Part shown: positions 51,715-59,539 of the stretch, in pieces
Numbering within the stretch: the stretch's first letter is position 1
Layout: each line of letters starts with the position of its first letter
Made by a program: the position numbers and the translations under genes
NCBI GenBank assembly: GCA_021414305.1
Contig: JAIOOS010000010.1
Span: forward strand, 1-64,000
DNA from: Burkholderiales bacterium
Lineage (GTDB): Bacteria; Pseudomonadota; Gammaproteobacteria; Burkholderiales; Burkholderiaceae_C
Length of the DNA: 64,000 bases
Reading direction: 5' to 3'
Notes under the pieces: generated by a model
Told to the model about the DNA's origin: nothing
Seen by the model: the letters and a program-made list of their open reading frames with translations, nothing else
Database searches by the model: none

Positions 51715-54700
51715 TCAAGCGGCAGGCTTCGTCCAGATCGAGTCGTTGAAGGCGTCCAGCGTTTGCAGCAACTGGCCACCGAAGAGTTTGTCCAGCCGCG
51801 GAAATCCGCCGCCTTGGGTCTTGAACAGCAGATCCGGGTCGTCGAGAGCGTCGCGGTCGACCAGGGTGTTGGCCTTGGTCTGTGCAGCAATCTTCTTCAA
51901 CCAGTCTCGCTGCGGCGTGGTCCAGGCCTTGCCGGCGGGCGGATGCGCCAGCAGGTGGTTGAGTGCACGGTCCACGCGTTCAGCGTACGGTACCAGGGCA
52001 TCGCCGATAGCGGCCTGACGGATGTAGCCGATGATTCGCGCAGCGATGTCCTGGTTGGTCATTTCGCGCCAGGCCGTCGCCAGGCCCGTCTCGGTGAAGC
52101 CGGCCTTGTCCAGCTCCATCACCAGTTCGCGCAGTTGCTTGCGGGTGAGCTCGCGTGGCCGAGTCAGCACCGTCACCAAGGCTGGGATGGTATTGCTATG
52201 GCTCTGGATGAACGCGGTGAATTCGTGGAGGTAGTCCTCCGGCTTCTTGGCCCTACCGTAGCCACGGGTCACGTCCTTGAGTTGGTCGTCGTGGTCTGAC
52301 ACGAACACCGGGTCGCGCGGCCCGCTGCCCTTGCGGTCTAGGATCTCGCCGAGGTCCGGGTTCTGGGTGAACCAAGCGGCCACTTCGGTGAGCGGCATCC
52401 CGCGCAGCTTCTGGATAAAGGCGTCTGGCGGCATGCCGGCGCGGGCTTCGAAGTCCTTGGCTGCGTCGTGCCCCAGGTGGCGCTTCTTGCGCTGAAGTTT
52501 GGCCAGGAACTGGTCGCGGGCCAGCGCACGGGCATTTTCGTCGGAGACGGTGGCCAGCTCCTTGGTGAGTTGGGCGAAGCTGATGCCAGGGTTGACGACC
52601 ACTGGCTGCATGGCCGTCATGCCCTGCAGCGCTTCGAAGATCTGCACGGCATCGAAGACGCGGAACGCTTCCTTGTCGCCGTCGCCATCGATGTTCGGGC
52701 ACAGGCGGGTGGCGCGACCGAGCATCTGGTCGAACAGGATGCGGCTGTTCACCCGCCGCAGAAAAACCAAGTTGCAGATCTCGGCCACATCGATGCCCGT
52801 CGTCAGAAGATCCACCGTCACTGCAACATTGGGCAGCTTCTCGTTCTTGTAGCGACGGATCAGGGACAGCGGTTTGTCTGCGGCGCCGGTAATCTTGATG
52901 ACGGAATCGTCTTCGACCGCGCCGTAGGCTTTGGTGAACGCCGCCTTCATCAGGTGCACGACCAGATCGGCATGGGCGTCGTTGACGCAGAAGATGAGCG
53001 TCTTTCGTCGGCTGGCCGGGTCCAGCTCGCCGGCCAGGTATTCGCATACGACACGGTTGAAGCTCTCGGTGATGACCTTGCGGTTGAAGGCGTCCACTTC
53101 CAGCGTGATCTCATCCGGCGCCCTGAACAACTCGATCTGGTTGAGCTGAACGTCGTAGACCTTGAGCTCTTCGCCGGCCTTCCATTGGATGCCGCTGGCG
53201 GACAGATCCGTCGTGATCTGAATCGGGGGTTCGTAGTCGACGAGAAAGCCATCGATGACGGCCTCGCGGTAGCTGTAGGTGTAGACCGGCGCGCCGAAGA
53301 TCTGCGAGGTGTGCAACGCCGGCGTGGCGGTGAGACCGATCTTGACGGCGTCGAAGTAGTCGAGCACGCGACGGTACTTAGAGATGTAGTCCTCGTAGCC
53401 GCGGAAGGTAAGTTCGGTGTCCGACAGCTCACGGTCGAGCAGGTAGCCGCGGTGACACTCGTCCACCACGATGCAGTCGTATTGGTCCACGCTCGGCGGG
53501 CCGGCGTCGTCCGACGGGTAGAGCACGCGCGCCACCATGCCCTGGATGGTCGCGATGTGCACAGATGTGTCGCTGTCCGGCGAGATGTCTTCCAGTTCCT
53601 TGATGCCGAAGGTGTCGGCAAAGGTCTGGAGATTTTCCATCCGCGTGTCCTTGAACGCGTTGGTGGCCTGTTCGCCGAGGGCAGAGCGGTCAACGAGAAA
53701 CAGGATGCGGCGGAAGCGCTCCGCTTTTAGCAGGCGATAGATGAGTGCGATGCAGGTCTTGGTCTTCCCCGTGCCCGTGGCCATGGCCAGCAGCAGTTCG
53801 CGTTGACCTTTCTGGATGGCCAACTCAGCGGCTTTGATGGCGGCCTGCTGGTAGTGGCGCAGGGCGAAGCCGTAGTTGAAGGGTTCGTTCGCCAGCTTCT
53901 CGTGCGCCTTGGCTTCGTCGCGCTTAAGCAGTGCGACCAACCCTTCGGGCGTGTACCAACCATCCAGCGGCTGGCTCAGGTTATCTGTGCGCCGAAGATC
54001 GCAAAACCAGACGCCGCTCTTGGTGGCGAGTTGCCGGAGGAAGGGGCGGCCGTTGGAAGAGAACGCGAACGGAATCTTGATCGCGTTAGCTCCCTGGCCC
54101 ATGACGGACGGCATTTCGAGGTTATCGATGGCGCCGAAGTCACGGCTGTAGCGCTTGGCTTGCTGCAGGGAGCCCGAGACATCGACGTTCTTTCGCTTGG
54201 CCTCCACCACCGCGACTGGAGTGAGGCCGACAAAAAGAACGTAATCGGCCGGGCCGCTCTGTGTGGGCCACTCGGCGATGGCAAGGTTCTTGCCCCTATG
54301 CGGGCGAGCGCCCCTTGCGAACGTCAGTGATGCCGTGTCGGCTATCCAGCCGGCGGCGATGAGCTGCTCGTCGATCAGCTTGCGCGTATCGGCCTCACTG
54401 AGCTGCAGCGTGGCAGCTGCCGTGTTGGCAGCAGCGACCAGTTTTGTGACTATCTGGGCCGGTTGCGTGAGAGCCTGCGTCTGCAGGGCCTGAACGCGGG
54501 CGACAAGCTCCGCCTTCGCTGCCTCAGCCTCTGAAGCCATGGACTCCCAGAAGGCGCGCTCTTCCTCGGTCTCCTGGGCTTTTGCTTGGGTGGCCCGTAG
54601 CGCCTGGGCGGCGTCCTGGTGAGCTGTCCTGAAGGCAGCCATTTCGGCGCGCAGCGAATCGAGTTCGGCCTTGAGCTCAACGCCCTGGTCGGCGGGCGCA

Positions 54701-55119
54701 GTTGGCGGCAGGAAGGGGCCTGAATTGAATTCCGGTTCCTTGAATGTGCGGTGAAACCAGACGCTCAACTGCCAAGCCAGTCGCAGGGCCAACAGGGCGA
54801 TACGGTGATCCCCGGTCAGCTTGTGGTTGGCGTCGTTGCCGGCCTTGCGCACCTCGTGGAACAGCGCACTCACCTCCCGAGGCAGGATGCCGTGATCCTG
54901 GAGACGGCGAAGCAGGTCGGTCTGCTTCTCTTCGGCGCCGGCGTAAATGCCGACGCGGGATGCCGTCAGCTGCGCCAAGGCCTCGGTCAGCTGCCGCAGC
55001 TTGAGCAGGCAAGTGTTCGGATCTTCCGGAAAGTAGCGCTCCGCGAGCAGACCAAGGCGCACGAGCTGTTCGTCGTGCGCTTTCAAGTGCGCGAAGTTGC
55101 TGGCGCTTGCCGAGTTCAT
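51715..55119 (-). CDS. hsdR: Type I restriction endonuclease subunit HsdR (EcoEI-like, DUF4145 N-terminus)
   Basis: This translocase and nuclease has 1134 residues. An N-terminal DUF4145-like helical domain (about 1-150) and a coiled-coil region (about 155-220) precede the PD-(D/E)xK nuclease with VAVVEAKRKN. The helicase core has MATGTGKTKT, the box VVDECHRG and GLTATP, and then motifs VDLLTTGIDV and GRATRLCP. The C-terminal part contacts HsdM. I used the ATG at 55119 because GGGGGA precedes it closely; an alternative start 15 codons upstream exists. It is the first gene of the run that ends with mcrC. Confidence 0.9.
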   Translation of the reverse strand: MNSASASNFAHLKAHDEQLVRLGLLAERYFPEDPNTCLLKLRQLTEALAQLTASRVGIYAGAEEKQTDLLRRLQDHGILPREVSALFHEVRKAGNDANHKLTGDHRIALLALRLAWQLSVWFHRTFKEPEFNSGPFLPPTAPADQGVELKAELDSLRAEMAAFRTAHQDAAQALRATQAKAQETEEERAFWESMASEAEAAKAELVARVQALQTQALTQPAQIVTKLVAAANTAAATLQLSEADTRKLIDEQLIAAGWIADTASLTFARGARPHRGKNLAIAEWPTQSGPADYVLFVGLTPVAVVEAKRKNVDVSGSLQQAKRYSRDFGAIDNLEMPSVMGQGANAIKIPFAFSSNGRPFLRQLATKSGVWFCDLRRTDNLSQPLDGWYTPEGLVALLKRDEAKAHEKLANEPFNYGFALRHYQQAAIKAAELAIQKGQRELLLAMATGTGKTKTCIALIYRLLKAERFRRILFLVDRSALGEQATNAFKDTRMENLQTFADTFGIKELEDISPDSDTSVHIATIQGMVARVLYPSDDAGPPSVDQYDCIVVDECHRGYLLDRELSDTELTFRGYEDYISKYRRVLDYFDAVKIGLTATPALHTSQIFGAPVYTYSYREAVIDGFLVDYEPPIQITTDLSASGIQWKAGEELKVYDVQLNQIELFRAPDEITLEVDAFNRKVITESFNRVVCEYLAGELDPASRRKTLIFCVNDAHADLVVHLMKAAFTKAYGAVEDDSVIKITGAADKPLSLIRRYKNEKLPNVAVTVDLLTTGIDVAEICNLVFLRRVNSRILFDQMLGRATRLCPNIDGDGDKEAFRVFDAVQIFEALQGMTAMQPVVVNPGISFAQLTKELATVSDENARALARDQFLAKLQRKKRHLGHDAAKDFEARAGMPPDAFIQKLRGMPLTEVAAWFTQNPDLGEILDRKGSGPRDPVFVSDHDDQLKDVTRGYGRAKKPEDYLHEFTAFIQSHSNTIPALVTVLTRPRELTRKQLRELVMELDKAGFTETGLATAWREMTNQDIAARIIGYIRQAAIGDALVPYAERVDRALNHLLAHPPAGKAWTTPQRDWLKKIAAQTKANTLVDRDALDDPDLLFKTQGGGFPRLDKLFGGQLLQTLDAFNDSIWTKPAA

Positions 55120-55632
55120 GATCCCCCAAGCGTTCTTGTAGCGCCTCAGAGCGACAGGGCGCACTTTCTTCTCGATGTCTGCGATTCTGCTGGATCCTTC
55201 GGCGGCGCCAGCTAGCGCTCCGCAAGCACTCCGTCACACTTCAGCAAGTGTCGCTGCTCAGATCGTGCGAGACCGAATTGCCCATAGCCCGACGAGTGCA
55301 AGACCGGCTCGCGACATGCCCACATGGATGAAAAGCGGTGCCCAACCGGTGAGAAGGCATCAAGAACTTCGAGCCTGTTCGATTCCGATGCCTGGCAGCC
55401 ATTGCCGGCGCTCAGCCTATCCTGCAATCAATCTCTCTCGCGGATGTGACACATGCGGGTCACATCCGCATTGGAAGTGAGGCGAAAGCGGGCCAAAAGT
55501 GGAGAGAAGGCGGTGTAGGGCCGACTGCCGTTTCAACTCGACATCGACCACACGCTGGGCGTGCGAGACGCGGGAGATGATCACAACGCCCAGCCTTTAC
55601 TGCGATAAAGAACTTCGCAGTCGCAGCGGTGC
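55120..55632. other. 513-base non-coding stretch upstream of hsdR
   Basis: No convincing gene is found on either strand. It must hold the promoter for the hsdR-to-mcrC block and the end of the CoiA-like gene's transcript. A strong inverted repeat at 55440-55469 is the one clear structure. Confidence 0.6.
55440..55469. promoter_or_regulatory. Perfect 11-bp inverted repeat, possible operator
   Basis: GCGGATGTGAC and GTCACATCCGC are exact reverse complements separated by eight bases (ACATGCGG). The half-site contains TGTGAC. The symmetry and spacing fit a dimeric regulator site, or a hairpin ending the CoiA-like transcript. It lies about 320 bases upstream of hsdR. No T-run follows. Confidence 0.55.
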
Positions 55633-56415
55633 TTAGAAGCGCGACCGATGGCGTTGGCGGCGCGCCATGAACCGCTGAAAGCCGCTCGCCACTAGAGTCT
55701 GCTGTTGGGCCTGCTGCCGAACGAGTAGACCTTGCTCTCGTGCAATGTCCGCTGTGACTGCCTGTACGAGTTTCGGATAGAACTGCACGAATTCACCGGC
55801 CCCCGTCCGATGGAACTCGATGAAACCACCCCGGGGAAAGGTGGCGATGTATACCCTTCCATTCGCCGGGAAGACGAACCACAGCACGTCTTCGCCGAAG
55901 TCAAAGACAACCTGCGTGCGACTCCCGTGCCAGTCTCGCAGAAACGCGCAATCGTCTAAGAAGCCGCGCAGCCGCCATATTTCAGAGCTGATGGTCGTCG
56001 CGTCCTCCACCGCCCTGAGCAGCTGCGATCTGTCTCGTGATCGCCGCGTGCCATCAATGACCCACACCATCCGCTGGTAGAAGTCCTCGCGAGCTCGGCG
56101 CTCTTGAGGGTCCAAGGGAGAGTGCTGAAACTCGAGCACATAGCCTCGCTCGGTCTTCACGTCCGCGATGTGCTTCTCTCCGCTTGGAGCATGCTGGACG
56201 AGCTCCTGCCACTCGACCGGGAATTGAGCCTTCCAGTCACGGTGCCATGACGTCTCTTCCCACCAGGGGTCACAGACAAGTCTTCCTAGGTGAGCCCAAT
56301 GCCTGATCCGGACGTTCCCGCACCTGGCGACCATCGGATCGCCACAAGCCGGACACGTGCCTCGTAGACGGGGTTGGGCTTCCTGGCGCTGCCCATTTAT
56401 GAGTGCGAATCTCAT
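55633..56415 (-). CDS. CoiA-like protein (zinc-finger plus PD-(D/E)xK nuclease)
   Basis: This protein of 260 residues resembles the competence protein CoiA family. The N-terminus begins MRFALINGQRQ with a Zn-binding part: Cys21 and Cys24 (CPAC), Cys32, then IRHWAH. The following W-x-E-x-x-W-H region and the nuclease core with Asp85 (HIADV) and Glu95-x-Gln97 (LEFQHS) are characteristic. CoiA acts in natural transformation in Gram-positive bacteria, but CoiA-like genes are frequent on mobile elements and their role there is unknown. I chose the ATG at 56415, preceded by GGAG at seven bases; ATGs at 56433 and 56421 are alternatives. Confidence 0.75.
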   Translation of the reverse strand: MRFALINGQRQEAQPRLRGTCPACGDPMVARCGNVRIRHWAHLGRLVCDPWWEETSWHRDWKAQFPVEWQELVQHAPSGEKHIADVKTERGYVLEFQHSPLDPQERRAREDFYQRMVWVIDGTRRSRDRSQLLRAVEDATTISSEIWRLRGFLDDCAFLRDWHGSRTQVVFDFGEDVLWFVFPANGRVYIATFPRGGFIEFHRTGAGEFVQFYPKLVQAVTADIAREQGLLVRQQAQQQTLVASGFQRFMARRQRHRSRF

Positions 56416-56840
56416 GCTCATGCTCCAATCCATGCGAACACACTCGAACGCCCAAGAGCAACGAGACCGGGCTGGAGGTGGATGGGGGCGCGGGCCTTGA
56501 CCGCTGGAACTGTAGTCGGCCCTAAGGCTCTGGTTCTGTCAATCCATCGCCATTGCAGCGCGACTAGCTGACGGTGTCAACGACTCGTGCTACTCCCACC
56601 CATCCGCCCCACCGCTAGGGGCCGCCTGCCCAGAGGGCGCACTCGACCGTGGGATCAGCGTTGCCGCCGTCCGACGGGGCACGCTCGGAAGCGATTTCAA
56701 CTCAAGACTGGTAGCGGCCCTTCGCGGCTAGCGACGGAAGTGCTGCTTCCAACTCAAGGCGGACCTAGAAAGCGTCGACTCTGCATTCGCAAGCGATTAG
56801 GCGCCCAAGAGGTCGCGCATGACGCGGCTTGGCATAGAGA
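56416..56840. other. 425-base stretch without a supported gene
   Basis: Open frames here are short and have no family features. Two similar words, TTCAACTCAAGAC at 56696 and TCCAACTCAAGGC at 56748, lie 52 bases apart in a region with several related short segments; they may be remains of a degenerate repeat often found behind genes on such elements. The SLOG operon probably ends here. Confidence 0.5.
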
Positions 56841-57671
56841 TCAGGCGTGCGATGCCTTCGATCCGACCAGGCGCAGCAGCCCAATGAGAAGAATGGCAAC
56901 AGCTTGATCGATGTGAACAGTGCGAGCAAGCTCAGCGTTCTCCTCGGCATCGAGCCCATTGCACAACGAGGTGTGATCCCAGCCCTCGAAGTACTGCAAG
57001 CCGGGCCAGCCGTCCGCTCGATCCTGTGACCCTTGGATGAGGCCAATTTCCTCGGCAATGTCCCGAGCGCAACCACCGAAACCGCCCAGCACGAACAGAG
57101 GCTTGGCCGTGTTCAGTGACCAAAGCGCTTCCTCAGCAACTCCGGGCATGATTCCCTTGAAGCCTTGCGTCTGTCCGCCCAGAATCACGCGGAAGTCGCT
57201 CGCTTCAGTGAGGACGCATCGCTGCGCACTCATGCTCGCGGCCCATTCAGCGGCAGAGACTCGCTCGCGAGGCTTCGCGCGCAAGTCCTTAAGGCTCATG
57301 GGTACGCCGCGCCTGTCCAGGCAGATGATCCGAGCAAAGTCGCGAACGTCGTGCGCAAGCGCCTGCATGTCCTTAGCTGACCTTGTGACGTGGACAGGCC
57401 ACGGTACATAGTTCGTCACTGCTACCCGAACGTCGTTGACGTCTGCATCTCGCCTATGCCGTGTGACCAGCTCAAACAGCAGTTCGCTGAATCCATCCTT
57501 TCGAAAGTCACCGCCGTAGTTCAACCGTGCACCGAAAGCGAGCAGATGCCTGGACACTTCCGCCATCGCGTCTCGTAGGTGTTCGTGAGCGAGACCGAGC
57601 AACTCCATGTCGTCGCTGTCCGAAATCGAGATGGCGACGGCCTTGTCGCTTAGGGGCTCGCGGTAGTTCAT
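56841..57671 (-). CDS. SLOG-domain protein (LSDAT/TRPM-like nucleotide sensor)
   Basis: This soluble protein of 276 residues matches the SLOG superfamily, a Rossmann-like fold that binds nucleotide derivatives. Visible features are AISISDSDDMELLGLAHEHL, GARLNYGGDFRKDGF (about 47-61) and the C-terminal GGQTQGFKG, PGVAEEAL and FVLGGFGGCARDIAE (about 160-208). In Thoeris, the ThsA SLOG domain senses a cyclic ADP-ribose made by a TIR protein. Here SLOG is a separate protein whose start overlaps the double-TIR gene by four bases (ATGA). It has no effector domain such as SIR2 or a membrane helix, which leaves the output unexplained. Confidence 0.75.
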   Translation of the reverse strand: MNYREPLSDKAVAISISDSDDMELLGLAHEHLRDAMAEVSRHLLAFGARLNYGGDFRKDGFSELLFELVTRHRRDADVNDVRVAVTNYVPWPVHVTRSAKDMQALAHDVRDFARIICLDRRGVPMSLKDLRAKPRERVSAAEWAASMSAQRCVLTEASDFRVILGGQTQGFKGIMPGVAEEALWSLNTAKPLFVLGGFGGCARDIAEEIGLIQGSQDRADGWPGLQYFEGWDHTSLCNGLDAEENAELARTVHIDQAVAILLIGLLRLVGSKASHA

Positions 57672-58852
57672 CGCGTGACTGCTACGCTAGCAAGCCACTC
57701 CGTGAGGCTGCGTAGTAGGAACCTGGGGGCGATCTGCTCGAATAGGCGTTGCTCTTCCGCGCCTAGAGGAGGGTCGGGATAGACCAAGGTCTGTTTTCCT
57801 TTGCGACCACTGAGATTTGCAAGTGCGATGAGCTCAGGGGGACGCGGCAAGAATTCCACGCCTCTAGCTTTTGGCCCGGACGCAAGCTCGACACGGCAAC
57901 GCCACAGGAAATCCTTCAAGACCTCAACGAGTAGCCTAGCAACCACCTGATCAACGCGATCCACCTTGACAGGATCCATCCGCACAACCGGAACATTGCC
58001 CAGGTACGGAAAGCTCCTCTCGTCCGTATCCGTTAGACAGTTGGCGACGACCAGTGGGACGCTCCATCTCTTGGCTTCGATAATCTCGCGCCGGCACCAC
58101 TCGCGGGATGAAAAACTGTCGGTGTGGATTGCGACCACAGCACTCAGCTTCACCTCTTGCATCAGCGCTTGATCGAAGCGGACACCGGAGGGTATGTCTT
58201 TCACGTCGAAGAATGACGCCAGTCCATTCCCGTTGAAAAGCTGAGATCGGATCTCCTTTGCGATACGCTCGCCGTCGGAATCATGCTTGGAATGGCTCAG
58301 AAATATCTGCACCTTCTTAAGGTATTGCTGCAATCCGTTGTCAGCCACTTTGGGACGCCGAAGCCGCTCAAGATAGGTGCGCAGCATGCGGCAGAACTGA
58401 TAGGTGAGATCGCTTGTGAGGAGCAAGAGTCTTGCTTCCGGACTTGACCCGATCCACTTGTCCCACCGTACGGCTTGCTCTGTGAAGCCGACATCGTAGA
58501 AGGACTTGTCTACGGCAACGGGAAAGACTCGACTGCCGAGACCTGCCTCCTCGACCTGAGCCCCGACCTCTCTTGCCCAAGAAACATACCCCGCATTGGC
58601 GCAAAACTTTTCATCCAGCAGCAAGACGATCGCTGTCGTCTCGCCCTCCTCGAGATCGATCCGTGGTGGCGCATCGGCGCCTACGTCAGAAGCACTGCGA
58701 TAGATGACGCTCAGCCCGGCGCCACCGGCCACGTTCTGAAAAAGCTCTCGCCGATACTGATCGTAGAGGTGCTTCGCAATCGCGCGGCCCTCAGTAAAGT
58801 CTGGGTGCCAAGCGACATACAGAATGAGAAGTGGTCGAGTCGAGGTGGGCAT
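57668..58852 (-). CDS. Double TIR-domain protein
   Basis: This protein of 394 residues has two TIR-like halves. The C-terminal TIR (about 180-310) is clear: VQIFLSHSKHDSDGERIAK, FFDVKDIPSG, and the catalytic-type motif SREWCRREI with Glu256. The N-terminal half (about 7-130) follows the same pattern (LLILYVAWHPDFTEG, then IVLLLDEKFCANAGYVSWAREV) but lacks the WCxxE motif and looks like a divergent or inactive copy. TIR domains in bacterial defence split NAD+ or make NAD-derived signals. It is located between the glycosylase-like gene (9 bases) and the SLOG gene (overlap), so signal production for SLOG is plausible. Confidence 0.8.
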   Translation of the reverse strand: MPTSTRPLLILYVAWHPDFTEGRAIAKHLYDQYRRELFQNVAGGAGLSVIYRSASDVGADAPPRIDLEEGETTAIVLLLDEKFCANAGYVSWAREVGAQVEEAGLGSRVFPVAVDKSFYDVGFTEQAVRWDKWIGSSPEARLLLLTSDLTYQFCRMLRTYLERLRRPKVADNGLQQYLKKVQIFLSHSKHDSDGERIAKEIRSQLFNGNGLASFFDVKDIPSGVRFDQALMQEVKLSAVVAIHTDSFSSREWCRREIIEAKRWSVPLVVANCLTDTDERSFPYLGNVPVVRMDPVKVDRVDQVVARLLVEVLKDFLWRCRVELASGPKARGVEFLPRPPELIALANLSGRKGKQTLVYPDPPLGAEEQRLFEQIAPRFLLRSLTEWLASVAVTR

Positions 58853-58861
58853 GGCGGTGAC

Positions 58862-59539
58862 TCAAACGAAGAGTTTCTGTTGATCAATAGGAGCGCCGAG
58901 CACGCTCGGCTTAAGACCATGCAGCTCCGCAATGCCGCGACGGAAGTCCGCCACGCCGCCGTAGCTCGGATGCCGCACGACTTCGACTTGCAATCCGAAT
59001 CTGACGGCGTACCTCGCGGCGTCTTGACCGATCGAGACAATGCGCCGGGCGCCCAACCAAGCGAAAAGCACCGCGTTCAGTTCATCGACCTCCGCCAATT
59101 CCGCGGACCTAAATCGTCGATTGGTGAGGGGCTGATCACGCTCATGCGGGTGAAGCGGAAATACGTTCCAAAGCAGAGGCTGTCGAGGCAGCCTTCGCAG
59201 CGTCGCCCAGATCTCCGCTGCGGTGCGTTCGGCAAGCGCGACCCCTTTGGTTGCGCGCTCAAACGTTGCGGTCGGAAAGATCTGTTGAAGCTCGAGTAGA
59301 TGGTACTCATCGGTCAATGCCAGGCCGGTCCGGCGCCCGCCGCGGTGACCTAGATCACGACCCATCCAGACGGTATCGACTTCTTGCGCCGCGAGCGCAC
59401 CCAAGTACGAACGAAGATTCTTGCGGCGCGTCGAGGGGGCATCAGCCTTGTCGTAGACGGGGCAGACATCAGCGTATGGATTGAAGACGTCCTGCAAACA
59501 AACGGCGGACAGGCGCCGAACGAACGAATCAGGCGTCAC
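58862..59539 (-). CDS. Uracil-DNA-glycosylase-superfamily protein
   Basis: This protein of 225 residues fits the uracil-DNA glycosylase fold: the motif VWMGRDLGHRGGRRTG with Asp62, then LLWNVFPLHPH and the C-terminal RHPSYGG (His190-Pro-Ser). Activity could be removal of uracil or another altered base, or the fold may serve nucleotide binding only. I chose the GTG at 59539, with AGAAGG five bases upstream, which overlaps the MazG-like stop by 11 bases; a TTG at 59569 is the alternative. Its setting among TIR, SLOG, Nmad2-like and MazG-like genes is unusual for a repair enzyme. Confidence 0.75.
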   Translation of the reverse strand: MTPDSFVRRLSAVCLQDVFNPYADVCPVYDKADAPSTRRKNLRSYLGALAAQEVDTVWMGRDLGHRGGRRTGLALTDEYHLLELQQIFPTATFERATKGVALAERTAAEIWATLRRLPRQPLLWNVFPLHPHERDQPLTNRRFRSAELAEVDELNAVLFAWLGARRIVSIGQDAARYAVRFGLQVEVVRHPSYGGVADFRRGIAELHGLKPSVLGAPIDQQKLFV

